Of a stretch of DNA of 18,667 bases, positions 16,731 to 18,667 are shown in pieces. The stretch comes from Sphingomonas sp. CCH9-E2. GTDB taxonomy: Bacteria > Pseudomonadota > Alphaproteobacteria > Sphingomonadales > Sphingomonadaceae. A program made the position numbers and the translations under genes. Within the stretch, counting starts at the first letter, position 1. Each line of letters begins with the position of its first letter. The DNA lies in assembly GCF_001557215.1 (NCBI RefSeq), contig NZ_LSJM01000356.1, positions 1 through 18,667 of the forward strand. The letters run 5' to 3'. The notes beneath the pieces are model-generated. The model ran no database searches and was not told where the DNA came from. It was given only the letters and a program-made list of their open reading frames with translations.

Positions 16731-17588
16731 ATGCGTATGCTTTCCACCCGCTCGCTCGCGCTCGTCGCTGTTGCCATCGCCCTTCCGCTCGCCGGCTGCG
16801 CCAGTGGCGCGGGTAAGCGTGCCGACCTGCCCTATGTCGCGCGCGACGTCGGCACGCTGTACACCACGGCCAAGGACCGGCTCGACCGCGGCCAGTACAA
16901 GCTTGCCGCGGCGTTGTTCGACGAGGTGGAGCGTCAGCACCCCTATTCCGTCTGGGCGCGCCGCGCACAGCTGATGGGCGCCTTCTCCTATTATCTGGAC
17001 AAGAACTACACCCAGTCGATCCAGTCGGCGCAGCGCTTCCTGGCCGTCCATCCCGGCAACCGCGATGCGCCCTATGCCTATTATCTGATCGCGCTCAGCT
17101 ATTATGAGCAGATCAGCGACGTGACGCGCGATCAGAAGATCACGCAGCAGGCGCTCGATTCGCTCGGCGAACTCAACCGCCGCTATCCCAACACCCGCTA
17201 TGCCGCCGATGCGCGGCTCAAGATCGACCTCGTGCGCGATCACCTCGCAGGCAAGGAGATGGAGGTCGGGCGTTACTATCAGGTGCGCGGCCAGTGGCTC
17301 GCCGCCGTGATCCGCTTCCGCACCGTGGTCGATCAATATCAGACCACCACCCACACGCCCGAAGCGCTAATGCGCCTGACCGAAAGCTATCTGGCGCTCG
17401 GCGTGAAGGACGAGGCGAAGAAGGCCGCGGCCGTGCTCGGCGCCAACTATCCCGGTACCGAATGGTATCAGCGCGCCTATGAGCTGGTCGAAAAGCATGG
17501 CGCGCCGGTCCCGGTGCCCGCGCTCGTTGCCCCCGCCGGTCCGCCGGCGCGCGACGAAACGCCCAGCCCAGCGCCCGCCACCAACTAA
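16731..17588 (+). CDS. bamD: Outer membrane protein assembly lipoprotein BamD
   Basis: BamD is an essential lipoprotein of the BAM complex, which inserts beta-barrel proteins in the outer membrane. The signal peptide ends in a lipobox, LAGC, with Cys23 as the acylation site. The body of the 285-residue protein is a run of TPR helices (LYTTAKDRLDRGQYKLAAALFDEVERQHPYS, AQLMGAFSYYLDKNYTQSIQSAQRFLAVHP and further units), with the typical NRDAPYAYYLIALSYYEQ block. The tail after residue 258 is Pro/Ala-rich. The ATG at 16731 is followed by another at 16737; either gives a good lipoprotein signal. There is no strong ribosome binding site. recN follows after 63 bases, an order common in alphaproteobacteria. 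Confidence 0.95.
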   Translation: MRMLSTRSLALVAVAIALPLAGCASGAGKRADLPYVARDVGTLYTTAKDRLDRGQYKLAAALFDEVERQHPYSVWARRAQLMGAFSYYLDKNYTQSIQSAQRFLAVHPGNRDAPYAYYLIALSYYEQISDVTRDQKITQQALDSLGELNRRYPNTRYAADARLKIDLVRDHLAGKEMEVGRYYQVRGQWLAAVIRFRTVVDQYQTTTHTPEALMRLTESYLALGVKDEAKKAAAVLGANYPGTEWYQRAYELVEKHGAPVPVPALVAPAGPPARDETPSPAPATN

Positions 17589-17651
17589 GCGCGCGACGCT
17601 CCTGACCAATCCCCTCTCCCATAGCGGAACAAAAAGGGGTAATGCGGGCGC

Positions 17652-18667
17652 ATGCTGACCGCGCTTTCCATTCGCGACGTGGTGCTGATCGAGGCGCTCG
17701 ACCTCGATTTCGGCGCCGGCCTCGGCGTGCTCACCGGCGAAACCGGGGCGGGCAAGTCGATCCTGCTCGACTCGCTCGGCCTCGCGCTCGGTGCACGCGC
17801 CGATAGCGGCCTGGTGCGACAGGGCGCGGCGCAGGCGGTGGTGACCGCCAGCTTCGAACCCGCCGACCCCGCCCCGATCGCCGCGCTGCTCGGCGACAGC
17901 GGCCTCGACCACGACCCGTCCGAACCGCTGACGATCCGCCGCCTGGTCAAGGCCGATGGCGGCAGCCGCGCTTATGTCAACGATCAGCCCGCCTCCGCCG
18001 GGTTGCTGCGCGAACTGGGCGCACTGCTGGTCGAGATCCACGGCCAGCATGACGATCGCGGCCTGCTCAATCCGCGCGGCCATCGCGCCTTGCTCGACAG
18101 CTTCGCGCGCGCCGACACCGCTGCCGTCGCCACGGCCCATCGCGCGCTGCGCGACGCCGAAGACGCGCTCGCCGCCGCGCATGCCGAACAGGAAAGCGCC
18201 GCGCGCGACCGCGAATGGCTCGAACACGCCGTCGCCGAACTCACCAAACTCGCTCCCGAACCGGGCGAGGAAGCCGTGCTCGCCGAACGCCGCGCGACGA
18301 TGCAGCGCGGCGAGAAGATCGCGGGCGAGTTGCAGGCGATCGCCGAACTCATCGACGGATCGGACGGCGCGCTCACCCGGCTGCGCCAGGCCGCGCGCAT
18401 CCTGGAGCGGATCGCCGAGGACCACCCCGCCCTCACCGAAGCCCTCGCCGCGCTCGACCGCGCACTCGTCGAAGCCGGCACCGCACAGGAAGGGATCGAC
18501 ACCGCCGCCGAGGCGCTCGCCTTCGACCCCGCCGCGCTGGAGGCGGACGAGGCCCGACTGTTCGAACTGCGCGGCCTCGCCCGCAAGCACCGCGTCCAGC
18601 CCGACGACCTCGCCGAATTGACCGCAACGCTCGCGACCCGGCTCGAGCGGATCGAGGGCGGCGAAGG
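17652..18667 (+). CDS. recN: DNA repair protein RecN (3' end outside window)
   Basis: RecN is an SMC-like ATPase that helps double-strand break repair. The visible 338 codons hold the N-terminal ATPase half: LSIRDVVLIEALDLDF, Walker A GETGAGKS at residues 29-36, SRAYVNDQPAS, and the family signature VEIHGQHDDRGLL near 128-140. The start of the long coiled-coil arm follows. Full-length RecN has about 550 residues, so roughly 200, including Walker B, are missing beyond the edge. The ATG at 17652 gives the standard N-terminus. AAGGGG at 17633-17638 is about 13 bases upstream, a long spacing. It probably shares a transcript with bamD. No LexA box was recognised in the short gap. Confidence 0.95.
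   Translation, partial: MLTALSIRDVVLIEALDLDFGAGLGVLTGETGAGKSILLDSLGLALGARADSGLVRQGAAQAVVTASFEPADPAPIAALLGDSGLDHDPSEPLTIRRLVKADGGSRAYVNDQPASAGLLRELGALLVEIHGQHDDRGLLNPRGHRALLDSFARADTAAVATAHRALRDAEDALAAAHAEQESAARDREWLEHAVAELTKLAPEPGEEAVLAERRATMQRGEKIAGELQAIAELIDGSDGALTRLRQAARILERIAEDHPALTEALAALDRALVEAGTAQEGIDTAAEALAFDPAALEADEARLFELRGLARKHRVQPDDLAELTATLATRLERIEGGE

Overview
The window is GC-rich, gene-dense chromosomal DNA. Its proteins and gene order look like an alphaproteobacterium of the Sphingomonadales (Sphingomonas-like). The grounds are the cluster xseB-ispA-coaD-peptidylprolyl isomerase-queA, a bamD-recN pair, a Tgt close in sequence to the Zymomonas enzyme as I remember it, and GC-rich palindromes of the CCTCCCC...GGGGAGG kind between genes. 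I could run no search, so the placement is by recognition only.

Layout. 1-995 (minus) is the 5' part of an aldehyde dehydrogenase that runs off the left edge. 1082-2774 (plus) holds xseB, ispA and coaD: DNA repair, isoprenoid and coenzyme A synthesis. 2775-3158 is a non-coding gap with two inverted copies of a palindromic repeat and a group of stem-loops. 3159-5428 (plus) holds a secreted cyclophilin, queA and a small EF-hand protein. A long hairpin at 5432-5486 separates these from a CDF metal transporter and a HAD phosphatase (5517-7131). A two-domain cupin protein lies on minus (7105-7719), divergent from tgt (7748-8869). Next come a 69-residue membrane protein and a 946-residue secreted M16 protease (to 12001).

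From 12159 to 17588 the window is mainly cell-envelope genes: an unrecognised membrane protein of atypical base use, a SleB-type cell wall hydrolase, a secreted protein made of two tandem repeats, a three-helix mini membrane protein, a glycine-zipper surface protein, a mannose-6-phosphate isomerase and the outer-membrane assembly lipoprotein BamD. The 5' 338 codons of recN run off the right edge.

How the genes work together. QueA and Tgt act in the same tRNA queuosine pathway. BamD, the M16 protease, the cyclophilin and the SleB-like enzyme act in envelope biogenesis or turnover. Most other genes are housekeeping neighbours. I see no tRNA, rRNA, CRISPR array, transposase, phage gene or defence system. 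The most unusual observation is that Tgt keeps its catalytic aspartates but has lost all three cysteines of its structural zinc site through an in-frame three-residue deletion and substitutions. Next are the structured non-coding island at 2980-3111, the long hairpin at 5432-5486, the tandemly duplicated secreted protein and a helically phased TGTCG array in front of two divergent genes.
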